Assembly (NCBI RefSeq): GCF_030247195.1
Contig: NC_080670.1
Coordinates: 164,620,080-164,684,079, forward strand
Source: Topomyia yanbarensis
Taxonomy: Eukaryota; Arthropoda; Insecta; Diptera; Culicidae
DNA: 64,000 nt
Reading direction: 5' to 3'
Part shown: piece by piece, positions 11,083 to 22,407 of the stretch
Position numbering within the stretch: the first letter of the stretch is position 1
Layout: each line of letters starts with the position of its first letter
The notes under the pieces: generated by a model
What the model was told of the DNA's origin: nothing
Seen by the model: only the letters and a program-made list of their open reading frames with translations
Database searches by the model: none
Program-made: the position numbers and the translations under genes

Positions 11083-12152
11083 TTATTGTGTGCTTTTCTT
11101 CCGCTTAGGCGATGGAGAATGCACAGAAGTTGACGGGCCCTCAGGAGTACACGCTGGTTTCAAAAAAAGTCTCTTCACACGACTGAGATCTTCTCGAGTT
11201 TTTACCAACTCGGGCTTACTATTATCATCTTTTTTACTAGTATAACACCACCCCTTCCCGCCCAAATGTACTTCACGTTTAACGATTCTTGGGACTCTCT
11301 CAGCTCTTTGAGCAATTCCAGAGACAGCGGAGTCAATTCATCGCGCAAGGTCACATTCATAGCTCTTCCGTTAACAACAAACTTGTCATCAATCAAGGTC
11401 GATAATAATTTACCAAATTGTTTCTTCTTGGCAAAAACAGCCTCTTTCGAATCTTTATTAGAAAACACAATTCTGATTGGAGCCAAGCTATTGTTCGGTT
11501 TACCACTGACAAAAATCCGCTCAGCAGATACTACTAATCCCGCATTTTCTCTCAACCCTACACAGAGCAGCAGTTTATTAATAAGTTGGGGCACATTTTC
11601 ACCTGAAACTGTAGGAATACCCCAAACGACAGCATTATTACCCAAGACAGCTTTGTCCGATTTGTCGACATTAGCTTCCAACTTATTAACAGTAACCTCT
11701 AGTTGATTTTTTGATTTTTTCAAACGATCTATGTCGGCTTTGAGATTCTCGTTTTCTAATCTGAGATCTTTAAAGTCAGTAATTATTTCATCAAATTTAT
11801 CGGAAAGGAAAGCCTGGGATTTTTCGATAGTGGTAGTAATCTGCTTAACTTCGGTTGTAACCGCTTGTATTTCCTTAGCTACTGTTTCAGAAATGGTTGC
11901 TTTCATTTCAGCAGCAAGAGAAGAAATCAATGCACGACTACTATTTTGCATTGTTACAATTCGTTGGTAGATTGCTGAACAATCTGGCGAACAAAAATAA
12001 TCCGTTTCCCTCAAGCGACGTACCGCATATCCCACAATATTTTTGCATTTAAAATGAGCACTCGAGAAACAGTACATGCAAGTTAAAATTTTCGAACTAT
12101 CGGCCTCCTTTTTATTACAAATCGAGCAGACAAATTCATCATCGTTATCCAT
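11083..12152 (-). pseudogene. LINE ORF1 with PHD finger, one-base frameshift
   Basis: The first 316 codons (12152 down to 11202) begin with a C4HC3 PHD finger: Cys 9, 12, 25, 28, His 33, Cys 36, 54, 58. A long coiled coil follows (about residues 85-175) and then a globular part ending at the motif KYIWAGRGGVILVKK. The frame then runs into MIIVSPSW and stops. The continuation expected for this protein class, KKDDNSKPELVKTREDL, is open in the next frame down to 11083 and ends KRKKSTQ. The switch falls in an A6 run (T6 at 11230-11235 on the plus strand), which fits loss of one A from an A7. The protein would bind LINE RNA and form multimers. An assembly error or programmed slippage cannot be excluded. 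Confidence 0.85.
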
Positions 12153-13228
12153 TGTAATCGGTTCAGGGGAGCAAGTTGAAGCAGACTATTTAATGAGACA
12201 GAAAGGTAAACAAATAAACAATATATTGGCAACACACACTAGAGCAAATCTATGTAAACCACAAAAAATAGTCAATCGCTAAACAGAGTCAATGGAGATG
12301 TAGTACTAGAGCAACAGAAGTTAGGTGTAGCCAAAGGTTCCGTGTTCAAAAAAACAGTCATAGGAGTGTGTGAATGTATGCAGTTAACGACAACAGTGTC
12401 AATGATACCGTATGGAGGTTGAGTTCCCACAGCTACTCAACAAACGAACGTTGAAGTTTGCTTTCCAGCCTACCAGACTAAATCCACTCAACCACAACCA
12501 AAACGATTTGCTCGTTAAGTAGCCGTTTGGGCGGCAATGGAGATCACAAATATGTATGGTGCTGTTGTTACGGAACCACAATGTGTACCGGATTGTCTTC
12601 AGACTTTGTTCTACGTTTATCAACTAACCGTTTGGGCAGTAGAAGACACGAAAAGAACTATCGCATGAATCAATCGATATAACAAGGTGTATCTATAGGT
12701 GTACTCACAGTTACCTTCTACTCAATACGCAATGTATTCGCTTAGTGGGTTCCTTCACACCAACACAGCAACAACAACACAGCAGCAACAGCAAGCCAAG
12801 GCTTGGTTAAAAATTATAGCACAACAATAGACTCTTCTTGAACACGAATGCGGTGGCATATATATTTTATTTTGCAATTAGTGGTCATTCAGACCCTTCT
12901 CCACCACAAACTCCACTCAGCTATTAACAAACACGTTATCACTGATCTAAATTACACTTAATCAAGAATAAAATAACTAAAAAAACACTATAAATTCGAA
13001 GTTAATCGCGGACTGTATGAAATTAGTGTCAACCAGAAACAACAGTGTTGCCATCAGTCTACTTTGCTCTAGTAGCTTTTGATATCAAATAGCTTTATTT
13101 TATTGTTCAGCAACGTTGAAGCCTATACAATTTCACGCAAGTTTCTCGCTTACTATGTATCAATATTTTGCTTATAAAAAAAGATATAATAAATTTTCCG
13201 AATTATATACACATGACAAAACACTAAC

Positions 13229-13446
13229 GTAAACCGCTTTGTGGGGTATATTTGTACCGCAGACAAACTTTAAGCGGGTTAGTCAAATGAAACAAATAGG
13301 TTGCACTTGCTTTAATAGAAGTTTAATAATCAATTTGATTTATGATAAAGTTTGCTTGCAGTTAAAGTAAACCACAATGGAATGACAGGGATTGCAAATA
13401 GCTCTGGGGTACAAATGTACCCCACAAAACCGTTCTAGGGTTTACC
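13229..13446. mobile_element. TIR element, GTGGGGTA ends
   Basis: The inverted ends contain TTTGTGGGGTATATTTGTACC (left, one base longer than quoted elsewhere) and GGTACAAATGTACCCCACAAA (right). The right end has a few extra bases (CTAGAAC) before the terminal GTTTAC. A fragment of one end lies at 7234-7290. No clear target duplication or coding capacity. Confidence 0.7.
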
Positions 13447-13545
13447 TTTCGGCAGTCACTGCTCTGAAAATCTAGCGAAATTGTCTTAGAACACCAGCGG
13501 CTGCTCGTTCAGTGGGCCATAAGCGCGACTTCCGGAGGGTTAAAG

Positions 13546-14025
13546 CACAGAGAACAGACATCCATGATCGAACAAAAGTATTTAAAAAACGTGTGTAAAC
13601 ATTTGAATTAATATATCCATGACATCCATGATCGAACAAAAGTATTTAAAAAACGTGTGTAAACATTTGAATTAATATACGATAAACACTAGCGCCGCCA
13701 CACCAACCTATCGCAACTATCCGTCAAATCCATTACGGAACCGGTTCGCAGTCCTGAATGGATTCAGTATGGAATCTTGCTCAAAGAAAACAACCGATTT
13801 AGACTCTATCGGTTGATGTATTTGAGCTGGAATTCATGCTGGAAGTCCGAACCGGTTCCGGACTAGTTTGACTGGGTAGAGGAATAATCGCTGTCAATTC
13901 TGTCGAACTCAGCCACAAAAAACATGACAACAGTAGCGCACCTGGTTTGGATATTCCAACTATCTTCGAAACCGTTAGAGATTTTACACAAGTTGAATGC
14001 TGAAGATGGACGTCTGTTCTCTGTG
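13546..14025 (+). mobile_element. CACAGA-terminus MITE, copy 2, internal duplication
   Basis: Inverted ends CACAGAGAACAGAC and GTCTGTTCTCTGTG with a perfect 7-bp duplication GTTAAAG (13539-13545 and 14026-14032). It differs from copy 1 by a 63-bp tandem duplication at about 13557-13619 and 13620-13682. The palindromic core spans about 13725-13890. It was inserted next to, or into, a mariner end at 14034. Confidence 0.9.
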
Positions 14026-14033
14026 GTTAAAGC

Positions 14034-14180
14034 GAGTCCCACATCAAATTGCATCACGGAAAAAATGCTGTAGAAAATGACCCAATGGGTATTTTCTCTT
14101 GGAAATTTGGGTAGAAGTAGTGTAGAGTGTATTGTTTACACTGTATTTTTATCGCAGTCAGTTTTTCGAGAATTGTTGCC
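14034..14180 (+). repeat. Terminal fragment of the 59.0-59.9 kb mariner family
   Basis: Starts GTCCCACATCAAATTG and continues through CCCAATGGGTATTTTCT, GTAGAAGTAGTGTAGAGTG and TTTTTATCGC. These match, inverted, the sequence at 59800-59934 beside the degenerate transposase. Only the 5' end region remains. Confidence 0.75.
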
Positions 14181-15059
14181 GATAGATTGAAATCTGTGTG
14201 TGTTATAGCAAATACGCGCGTAGAATGCATGGTTGTTTACAACAAAAGAAGTTCAGCGTGGCCACCGAGATTGCGGGAGAACTTTCTAGAGGGTCAATAC
14301 TAACAATTAAGCGGATAAATAAGAAGTCGAAAGGAAAGATTTACAAACAATCGCGTGTACCTTTTCCGAATAAAGATTTTAATGTGAATCCATCCTCAGT
14401 GCCGGGCCCCCAAAATCCCGGGGACGCTGGCCAAGGCCCACTGTGCCCACGCGTAAAGACGGTACTGCGTCTATTTTAAGCGTTGTTCCAATGTCTTTGA
14501 TTTTCACCTGTCTCGTAATATTGAAAAACGACTGTTTAAACTGCTTCCTGTTAGTAAAAATCTTAGTGTTAGCTTATAAGTGTTAAAATTGTACCATTCC
14601 GTCGCTGTTGTGCTATCTTATGATAAGCGCCATTTTGTACATTTCGAGAAAAACGATTTTTATAGTTTGAGATTGAATATCTTGAAACTTATAAGTGGCA
14701 TAAACAATTCAAAGAAGACAATTGATGCTTCTATCTATTCTGCATTAATCTCTCAAATATTACGAAAATCGGTTAACTACATTGCGAGTTTTCACTAAAA
14801 ATGTAAACAAAAGCCGGTCTCACACGTGTCACAATCGTGCATGGAAAATTTCCCATACAAAAAAATCATCAATTTTTATCTTTTATTTATATCTTTGGTT
14901 TAATTTGGTCTACAAACAATCGGTGAGATGCATTTTGGTATTTTTGGTTACAGTGTTGCCAAATGTACTATATTTCCAGCTTGAAACTTCAATTGCATTT
15001 TTCTAACAGTTCGTGCATTTTTGTTTTGATAATGATTATGGAATTGTGTTTCTCAGATA
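14181..15059. other. Unassigned
   Basis: No gene recognised. A GC-rich patch at about 14385-14470 (GCCGGGCCCCCAAAATCCC) looks like repeat sequence. The 93-codon frame at 14198-14479 runs through it without motifs. Confidence 0.35.
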
Positions 15060-15066
15060 GTTTTAC

Positions 15067-15382
15067 CACAGAGAACAGACATCCATGATCGAACAAAAAT
15101 ATTTAAAAAACGTGTGTAAACATTTGAATTAATATACGATAAACACTAGCGCCGTCACACCAATCTATCCCAACTATCCGTCAAATCGATTCCGGAACCG
15201 GTTCGAAATCCTGGATGGATTCAGCATGGAATCTAGCTCAAAGAAAACAACCGATTCCGACTCTATCGGTTAACGCATTTGAGCTGGAAATTATGCTGGA
15301 AGTCCGAATCGGTTCCGGACTAGTTTGACTGGGTAGATGAATAATCGCTGTCAATTCTGTCGAACTCAGCCACAAAAAAACA
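15067..15382 (+). mobile_element. CACAGA-terminus MITE, copy 3, right end replaced
   Basis: Starts CACAGAGAACAGACATCC and follows copy 2 through the palindromic core to GTCGAACTCAGCCACAAAA. At the A-run it switches abruptly to a SINE tail. The expected right terminus and 7-bp duplication are absent. Confidence 0.85.
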
Positions 15383-15462
15383 TTTTTATAACCCGAAAAG
15401 AGGCGAATAACACTAAGATTCAAACCTCTATAATCAAAATAAATAAATAAATAAATAAGTTT
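15383..15462 (+). repeat. SINE tail fused to the MITE
   Basis: CATTTTTATAACCCGAAAAG and AAACCTCTATAATC, followed by a short AAAT repeat, match the 3' part of the SINE at 1040 (ATTTTTCTAACCAGAAAAG, AAACCTCAATAATC). No tRNA-like head precedes it. Confidence 0.75.
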
Positions 15463-15469
15463 GGCATTG

Positions 15470-15592
15470 GATTTTGGTATTCAGAGACTTTTTCATTGGA
15501 CAATGGTCCAACTAGCAGAGGTCAAACTAAAAAGCGGTCCAGTTTAAAAGTGGTCAACTAGCGAATCTGGACGGTATAGAATATAAAGCAAT
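15470..15592 (+). repeat. 3' part of the CAGTCGTGATTCGC element family
   Basis: TTGGACAATGGTCCAACTAG and CAACTAGCGAATC match the right half of the element at 27966-28524. The terminal ACGACTG has decayed. Confidence 0.65.
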
Positions 15593-15723
15593 TCATCGGG
15601 ATAAATCTTCAAGGATTGAGTGGTTTCAAACCCTTTTTGCCTTTCTCATATAGAAAGGTTATGCAATCACTCTGAAAAACGTCAACCTAATCCCGGCCCG
15701 GAGGGCCGAGTGTCATATCCCAT

Positions 15724-15838
15724 ATGTGCGTGTATGTGTGTATGTATGTGTGTGTATGTGTGTGTATGTATGTGTGTGTATGTGTGTGTATGTGTGTATG
15801 TGTGTGTGTATGTGTGTGTATGTATGTGCATATGTGTC
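15724..15838. repeat. TG-rich microsatellite
   Basis: Irregular tandem TG, TATG and TGTGTA units. The 74-codon frame reading CVCVYVCV is an artefact of this array. Confidence 0.95.
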
Positions 15839-16015
15839 AAATAATGTCACTAATTTTTCTCAGAGATGGCTGGATCGATTTGTCCAAACTTAGTCTCAAA
15901 TGAAAGGTGCAACCTTCCCATCGGCTGCTATTGAATTTTGGATCGATCGGAATTCTGGTTCCGGAATTACGGGTTTCAGAGTGCGGCCACACAGAAATTT
16001 CTCATATAAACTATA

Positions 16016-16780
16016 CACCCAAAACGTACCCGGTAAGATTCGCTTACATTAATGCAATAAATACGAGCGAAAATTGCTAGCGTTCTGGTAATGTGCGAAA
16101 ATTGCAAGAAGCTTTCTTGCATGCAATGCAAGAAACAGAAAATGCGAATTTTGCCTATGTATTAGCGATGTATGTGTATTGGTGACCAATATGAGTTAGA
16201 AAAAAGACTGTTGGCATTGAAAAATGAACCCCGCACAAACAGATCGCTAAGCAATTCTTTATCCACCCAACCATACTATCAGATAGTAACAAGTGGATAA
16301 AAATCGTATATAAACTATTGGATGATTTCACGATTAATGAAAAAAGAAAACACGCAGCCAGATTTGAACTCACGTCTTTGCGCATCATAGCGCTAACTAT
16401 AAGCACTGATATGTCCTTACACATGAGAACAGCACGTTAAAACTCGTACAATCGTCACATTCGCAATTTGATGCTGTCTCGTGTGTAATGAATAAACCAC
16501 AAAACTGCATTTGATGATGTTGGTGAGGAATGAATAAAAAGTAGACAGAAAATAAAAACTCGCCGTGCGTTGCTATACCAACCAGCATAGGCACGTGAAT
16601 GTGGTGGTAATCCTTCGACAGTGTGTTGAAGAAACGTATGTACGTATAGAGAGAGATGAAGTGATTTTATATGCTTGCAACAATTGCAAGCGGCTTTAAC
16701 TGCAAAATTGCAAGCGATGCTAACATTATTTGCAAGTGATTGTCGCTTGCAATTATTGCAAGAGATTTTTGTTTTGGGTG
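16016..16780. mobile_element. TA-flanked element with CACCCAAAAC ends and TTGCAAG repeats
   Basis: Perfect 10-bp inverted ends CACCCAAAAC and GTTTTGGGTG, flanked by TA at 16014-16015 and 16781-16782. Removing it rejoins the host repeat. Both subterminal regions carry many ATTGCAAG/CTTGCAAT words (for example 16101-16135 and 16675-16770), possible transposase-binding sites. On the minus strand near 16350-16410 there is a degenerate polymerase III-like pair: TAGTTAGCGCTATG and GAGTTCAAATC. Confidence 0.85.
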
Positions 16781-17510
16781 TAGGAAAAATTAAAAATAGA
16801 ATTTTTATTTTTGATGCTAAATGTGTTCAAGGTGCATGAAACGTCGAGATTTGATGCAAACTCGATAATAAATTTGACGACAATTCACTTTTTTGGATTT
16901 TGGCGCATTTTTGCCTTTCTCATATAGAAAGGTTATGCAATCACTCTGAAAAACGTCAACCTAATCCCGGCACCGGAGGGCCAAAATTTTCCGATTCTCA
17001 TAAGTTTTCTGGATTTTAACATGGGCGTAGTTGATGGTTTACGGAGAGGGGTTACACCCCCCCTCTACTGTTCACTCCCCTCCTTTAAAAATCTTCTTAA
17101 ATCACCCCTCAGACCACCACCCCATCCAGCCCTCATACCCCTCCCTTTCAACCCCATCATCTTTAAACCACCACTATATCACAAAGCATACCAATGTAAG
17201 TTGGGGAGTCGTTCGTTCATGGGACTTTCGCCCTCCTCACATACCCACCCCCGCATGACAAAATGAGTTAGCAAGCAGATAACATTGATCTAATGCTGAT
17301 TAGGCTAATGGAGTATGATATTTTTTTGTTTCAAGTGTTTCACCGTCGACAGTAGCTCATCAAGTTCGTGGCTGGCATGCCATTGTGTATAAGTGCAAAG
17401 TGTACTAAGAATGTAATGGACATTTCCACAATTATGTTGAACATAAAAAGCCTTCGTGCCATAGTTTAGAGAAATGAGAAAGGCACAATTGCACCGCTAG
17501 GTGGATTAAA

Positions 17511-18124
17511 ACAGGTTTTTTATAAGAAAACTAATCCAAAACAGGTATCGAGTATGTATATTTACTTTCCCCTACAGTATTATTTAGTTTGTTTTTTTTT
17601 GTATTCATCAATATAGGTTCCGAATCTCGAGCTAATTTGCGTTAACATTAAATGAGTCATTATTTATTTATCCAACAATTTGAATCGGCTTACACTTTGG
17701 TAATAAAACATACGACATTACTTGCATCGTGAGCCTGCTGTATCATATTTCTTGTGTGCACTGGGCAGCCTGGATCCTCGCGAGAACGGCGATACCAGCA
17801 ACGTCTTAATTAGCGAATATAAAGTTTGATTCTCGCTAAGGCAGCCCATCTACCAGTTCTGAATGTATTTGTTTTTTTTGTGTATAGCAACATAACAATA
17901 CAGTACATACAACATATAGAGAAGGTTTGGGAGTGAAGGACGGTTTGCAACAGCTTAATGTTTGAAGCATCTTTATTTGAATATACAAGATAAAATGGGA
18001 GCATTTCAAATGTGTCGGTTCAGACGTAAATTTGCATGATGTCTTCTAAGTTTGTAGATATATATTGAAAAACGCTCGGCCTCGCCAAAATTTCAGTAAA
18101 CAAATGGGTTAAAGTTTACGAAAG
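17511..18124. other. Unassigned
   Basis: AT-rich with short frames only. No gene or repeat recognised. Confidence 0.4.
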
Positions 18125-18210
18125 GAGAGTGACAATTGTCAAAAATAGATTTGTTCGGAATGACACTGACAGATAATCATTGTTCCAATTTGGACCGTGT
18201 CGTCTTTTTC
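18125..18210 (+). repeat. GAGAGTGA element, internally deleted copy
   Basis: GAGAGTGACAATTGTCA, GGAATGACACTGACAGATAA and ATTGTTCCAATTTGG match the elements at 28749 and 46095. About 50 bases of the middle are missing. A 212-codon open frame starts inside it. Confidence 0.65.
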
Positions 18211-20778
18211 TTTATATACACAATGGCGTTCTTAGTAACCCATATTACCCCGCATTTCTTTACAATCGCGCTTCACGTCATCAACATCATCGTTTACGAT
18301 AAAAATGTACAGAAAAAAATACTTTGTTTTGCTCACAGCAGCAAGCGCGAGATTCGCTTGTCAGCAAATTTTACAACGCCAGGCATTATATGGCTCGAGC
18401 TGATACTTCTTTGTTATATTGTTTTCCAATTTATTAAGAACGACACAAAGGTTTTTCATACTGTGTGGGTGATGGAACCCACAACTTCAAACAAACACTT
18501 AACCATCATTTATGTGCTTTGGATGCACTGTTGGTTTATCAGCCTACCCTCCGGTTTTATCGAGTGCTACTCCGTACGTGCAGACATCTTCATTGCGGTC
18601 TACTGGCTCTTTGGCAAACAATATTTATCTCGTATAGAATGGAAAATCGACGCTTTCATTCATATGTTATTGATTCAATGCAGAATATGGATTCAGGATA
18701 CAAGATCAGCGTCTTTAGACAATGGATGCAAAAGTAAGAAAACAATTAAAACTAATTCAATTACCCGGATCTAGTACTTGTCTGTGAGAAACAATGTACC
18801 GGCAGTACCGGTGCCAACAAAGTTAGCTCACAATGTTGCAACATGCAACATTACTGTGCTTTCACTTTCGGATATTTTACGACAGGGGTCACTGGGTGTC
18901 ACCAGTGGGACGCTACTGCTAATTTGTCCCACAGCACTCAAAACACTCCACAAATCATCAACTAGTTTCCAATAATGAACAGAAGGCTGAGTTCTCATTA
19001 TGCTGCATCCTGTACGCTATTCATTGGCTGCGGTCCCAATATCCGCGCGCGTTGGACCAGGCGCTTGAAATGTCGAACCGCGCGAGGCGCGAGGCGCGAA
19101 CACTTTTCACGCGACTGCGCACAAGTGTAAGATCGTCTATGGTCAACCCGTTTACGAAACATCATCGGCAAACGACGACGCGCAAGTGTCGCTCGTAAAA
19201 TTGTGATTAGTCTTGGACAGTAAAATATTTATTTCGCGAGTTTTTTTTCTTCCACGAAAGCCCCGCTGCAGTCGTTGGTTTAATAACTTTTTGTGCTATT
19301 ATTCCACTTTCTATGAAACTACAATAAGGCGCAGTACAAATTTTATCATCACTCGTTTCTTCGGTCTCTCTTTCTTTCGTGACAGCGAAGAAATGTCAAC
19401 GAAATATACCGCGTTTTGGCGATCGGTTTTAAATGACAAACAAAATACAATAAATTTTGACACAAAGCGAGCGATTATTTTTGCTTCGATCGTAAAACGA
19501 TGGCAAAATAATGGGGCATTATCCGTGCCCTTGGGGTTGGGCGTACATAATTTGACAGTTGTGTAAACATTCGGACAGAGCGAAGGAAGTGATTATTCCC
19601 TGATGTTCTCATAACTGGGCAAAGTGACGTCTTTATCGGTTCTCTGAACGAAATTAACTTCACGCGCTGTGGCCGGGACTGTAATAAGCTTCGGGTAATG
19701 GGATTTTCATTCACTGTTGCTGGGTCCGTTCTCCCACACCTCTACAGGCTGGCCGTTGTATTAAGGCTGAATACTGAGCATTATTTCTACTTGGAACTGT
19801 ATTCCAACTGGAGCTTAGTCTTTACTTCAACGGAATACTATCTATTTCTATTCTATTCCTTCATTAGTTTTCTGAGGGTAATGCTACGTTAGTTTATGTG
19901 AATATTTGTATTTTGTTCAGTGAATATATGCTCCATGAGCTCATTTACAAACTATAGTAGATCTGATGAGCCAACCTTATATTCGTATAATTTCATGGGT
20001 TTTGGATGTTATAGCCTTAATATGAAAAAATGAAGGTAATATTTTTCACTACTGACTTTCTTATTTAAATATTCAATCTTATTTAAATATTCATCTCAGA
20101 AAACCTCAAAAAGCGGCCATATTTGGAAAACGAAAACAGCGGATCACAATCTCCATGAAAATCAATCATCAAAATCGGAGCATTGTTAGCTGCGGAAAAA
20201 AAAACTACTGTTGCATTTTCAACGATGTTTCATGCGATATTTTCAATCGATATTATCACATTAAATTTTTCTCGTTTCTACCGTAAACTATTATTCTTCC
20301 TTAAAAATCACGTTCGATTGCTCATAGGAACCGTGAAACCCGTTTTACGCGCGGTATCATTGTTTTCTTTTCTTCGCCATTTAGCATCATAAATTCCTCT
20401 CTCGATCGATATAGAACCTGATCGAATCTTCATTTAACAATGACTCACGTTCTCACATCCAGACACACTGACCAAAACACCGACGGACAACTTTCTGTTA
20501 GCTGTGGATGAAAATTTATTCATACGCACGGTTTTCTAGCGTCAGTTTTTTTTACCTTTACAAATTGAGCTCTCTATGTTTTTCTTTCGATCTATTCAGT
20601 TTACGACAAACGACGGGGACAGGGTACGGAAGCTGGGAATACACTCGTTACTTATCGTCACTTCCGATCGGTACTCCAACAAAACTGATTGATTGATTGA
20701 TTTGTGAATAGAATGAACGATCGGAGAATATTTGACACTCTTGGCAAAAATAACAAATCACATAAGGCAGTCAAAAGA
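18211..20778. other. Unassigned; CG-rich island at 19030-19210
   Basis: No gene recognised. At 19030-19210 there is an unusual density of CG and GCGCG words (CGAGGCGCGAGGCGCGAAC near 19084), unlike the surrounding AT-rich DNA. It could be a promoter or regulatory segment of a host gene. No splice-linked coding sequence is visible nearby. Confidence 0.35.
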
Positions 20779-21418
20779 CTACATCAAGACGCCCGCATGG
20801 CTTCCGCCAGAAAGGGTTGATTGAGTCGTCTCCTGAAAGGGTTCTTGAGTTTGGTTTGGTGAGAAAATGAAGTTGCGACCGTGGTGCAATAAATATCTAG
20901 GATGTGTCTCCCAGAATTGCCAAACAGAGTTACCATGGGTTACAATCAACAGTTCACGAAAAAAATCTCCTGTCCAAATATCGATATCTGGTGTAGGATC
21001 TGGCAAGGATCTATACCACGAGGGTAACATCAAGTCGTTCTATCGTAGCCAACATTATACCTTGTTTATTTAAACAATTGAAAATCCAAGACAATCGCTC
21101 CTGGATTAACCAGATCAGGACAGCTAAATCGAACAACTGGTTACCGGTATGCTTACTTTAATGTTACAGTTACCTGATTTTAATTTTTGCGATTTTGCGA
21201 GCAAGCCCGTCTCAAGACCACTCGGGGCCATTGGGCAGCATTGAACTGAGGTCTCCCCATAACTGAATCCGCTTAGTAATACCCGCAATTAGCAGTATAC
21301 TGACAGAATTGCCACGTGGTAATCTGATTTGATAGTTACATGCCGTTGTTTGAGGATGAAGAATACCTTGACCACGAATGAGAAATGATGGAGTAGGGTT
21401 GTCCACGCCAGCAAACAA
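20779..21418 (-). other. Two unrecognised co-oriented ORF pieces
   Basis: Minus-strand frames of 68 codons (21418-21212) and 84 codons (21033-20779) are separated by about 180 bases with stops. The second has well-mixed, protein-like composition with motifs such as WTGDFFRELL and VWQFWETHPRYLL. I do not recognise it. It may be a degraded gene from a retroelement or an old integrated virus, or a host exon. No signal peptide, zinc knuckle or enzyme motif is visible. Confidence 0.25.
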
Positions 21419-21843
21419 TCATTCGTACTTCATGGTGTATTTAAGGTGGCTTTCGTTAAGAACCGCCCCACTATTTATGATGTTTAAAATATTTCAAGCA
21501 TTACGATTTTCATCCGCATTTCTTCATTACGGGACTATTTTATTCCTGACTTTGTTTAGAGGCATCGCTACTGAAGTAAATTCACACACTGTGGATAAAA
21601 TCAGGAAAATGAAACTTTTTTTCCATTTTGAGAATTGTTAATTAGAGCTCGATTATTGATTAGATTTGTTTTGTTTTGCTTTGGATTGAGCTAACTGAAA
21701 TCGGAAGGGAATGTGTTAAGGATAATTTTATTACACGGTGACAACCTACGAAACACTTGTTAGCCCTTTCCCGGTGTCTGTAGAACAACTATCACCTTGT
21801 ATTTAAGCACTCATAATTGCTAGTATTATCAGTAGAACCCTAA

Positions 21844-21939
21844 GGGCCGATTTCTTCACCCTCGCTTAACTTTTAAACCAGATTCACCAGTACGTTTAAA
21901 CATGGCTTAAGCGCTAAGCGAGGGTGAAGAAAACGGCCC
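21844..21939. mobile_element. 96-bp TIR element with TAA duplication
   Basis: The ends GGGCCGATTTCTTCACCC and GGGTGAAGAAAACGGCCC are inverted and extend into TCGCTTA/TAAGCGA. TAA lies on both sides (21841-21843, 21940-21942). A 3-bp TWA-type duplication suggests PIF/Harbinger mobilisation. Confidence 0.8.
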
Positions 21940-22407
21940 TAAGAGAAGAGAAGACAATCGCGTAGCCAATTTGATCCACTCCTAACCTCAATATTGAACC
22001 AGCTTCTGATTGGTCGTTTTGCCAGTCAAGAGCGTTCATAATATTTTCAAACGGGATGAAAAACAGTGCTGCTGAATTTATTTTGGCTACTTTTCACACA
22101 CATGAACATTTCATGCAAATTGAATAAATACCCTGAATGAACTGCGTGTATTGTTAAGAGAGACGCGAAGAAACATAAAATTCGATTTTTAAATGGACCT
22201 AGTATTACGAATTCTTGGCAGAGTGTCGATATTTGAGGTACAATTATTTTCAGCAATTGTGAAAAACATGCAAATGGAATCTGGCAACGATGGATGCTTG
22301 TTGTCTTTGGAATTACGACAGGGCCTGGTAGATAAAATTAAGAAGAGCAAGAAGCCTGTTGTCGTCTCTTCTCTTAGGTAGAATCGAAGTTATTGCAATA
22401 GAATTAC

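Larger units (their letters stand above)
7794..13060 (-). mobile_element. Near full-length non-LTR retrotransposon
   Basis: Reading the minus strand, the order is 5' leader (about 13060-12153), ORF1, ORF2, 3' UTR, then a 16-base poly(A) tail (T-run at 7794-7809). ORF1 has a PHD finger and coiled coil; ORF2 has an AP-type endonuclease and reverse transcriptase but no RNase H. This combination is known from the CR1/L2-like clades of the Jockey group. A PHD in ORF1 favours CR1-like over Jockey (inference). The 5' limit is approximate: no target duplication was found, although CTAGCTAC next to the tail and CTAGTAGC at 13071 look alike. ORF2 is uninterrupted and ORF1 carries one frameshift, so the insertion is recent. 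Confidence 0.9.
15633..17510. repeat. Common dispersed repeat with CTTTCTCATATAGAAAGG motif
   Basis: Two head copies (about 15637 and 16916) begin GCCTTTCTCATATAGAAAGG, a short palindrome, and continue TTATGCAATCACTCTG. The right limit near 17470-17505 reads ATGAGAAAGGCACAATTGCA. This sequence type is widespread in mosquito genomes (recalled, not searched). It holds the microsatellite at 15724 and the nested element at 16016. The two frames at 17021-17266 overlap in a C-rich stretch and are not genes. Confidence 0.7.

Noticed and set aside
7794..13080. CTAGCTAC/CTAGTAGC as the LINE target duplication
   Set aside because: The two words differ by a rearranged centre and the right-hand one is not at a proven 5' end.
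15620..15844. Cys/Val-repeat peptide
   Set aside because: Translation of a TG-rich microsatellite.
18136..18774. 212-codon plus-strand frame, the longest non-LINE frame
   Set aside because: It begins inside a GAGAGTGA element and its first residues match frames made by other copies of that element. The rest is hydrophobic, AT-driven sequence without a motif. Best seen as a chance frame.
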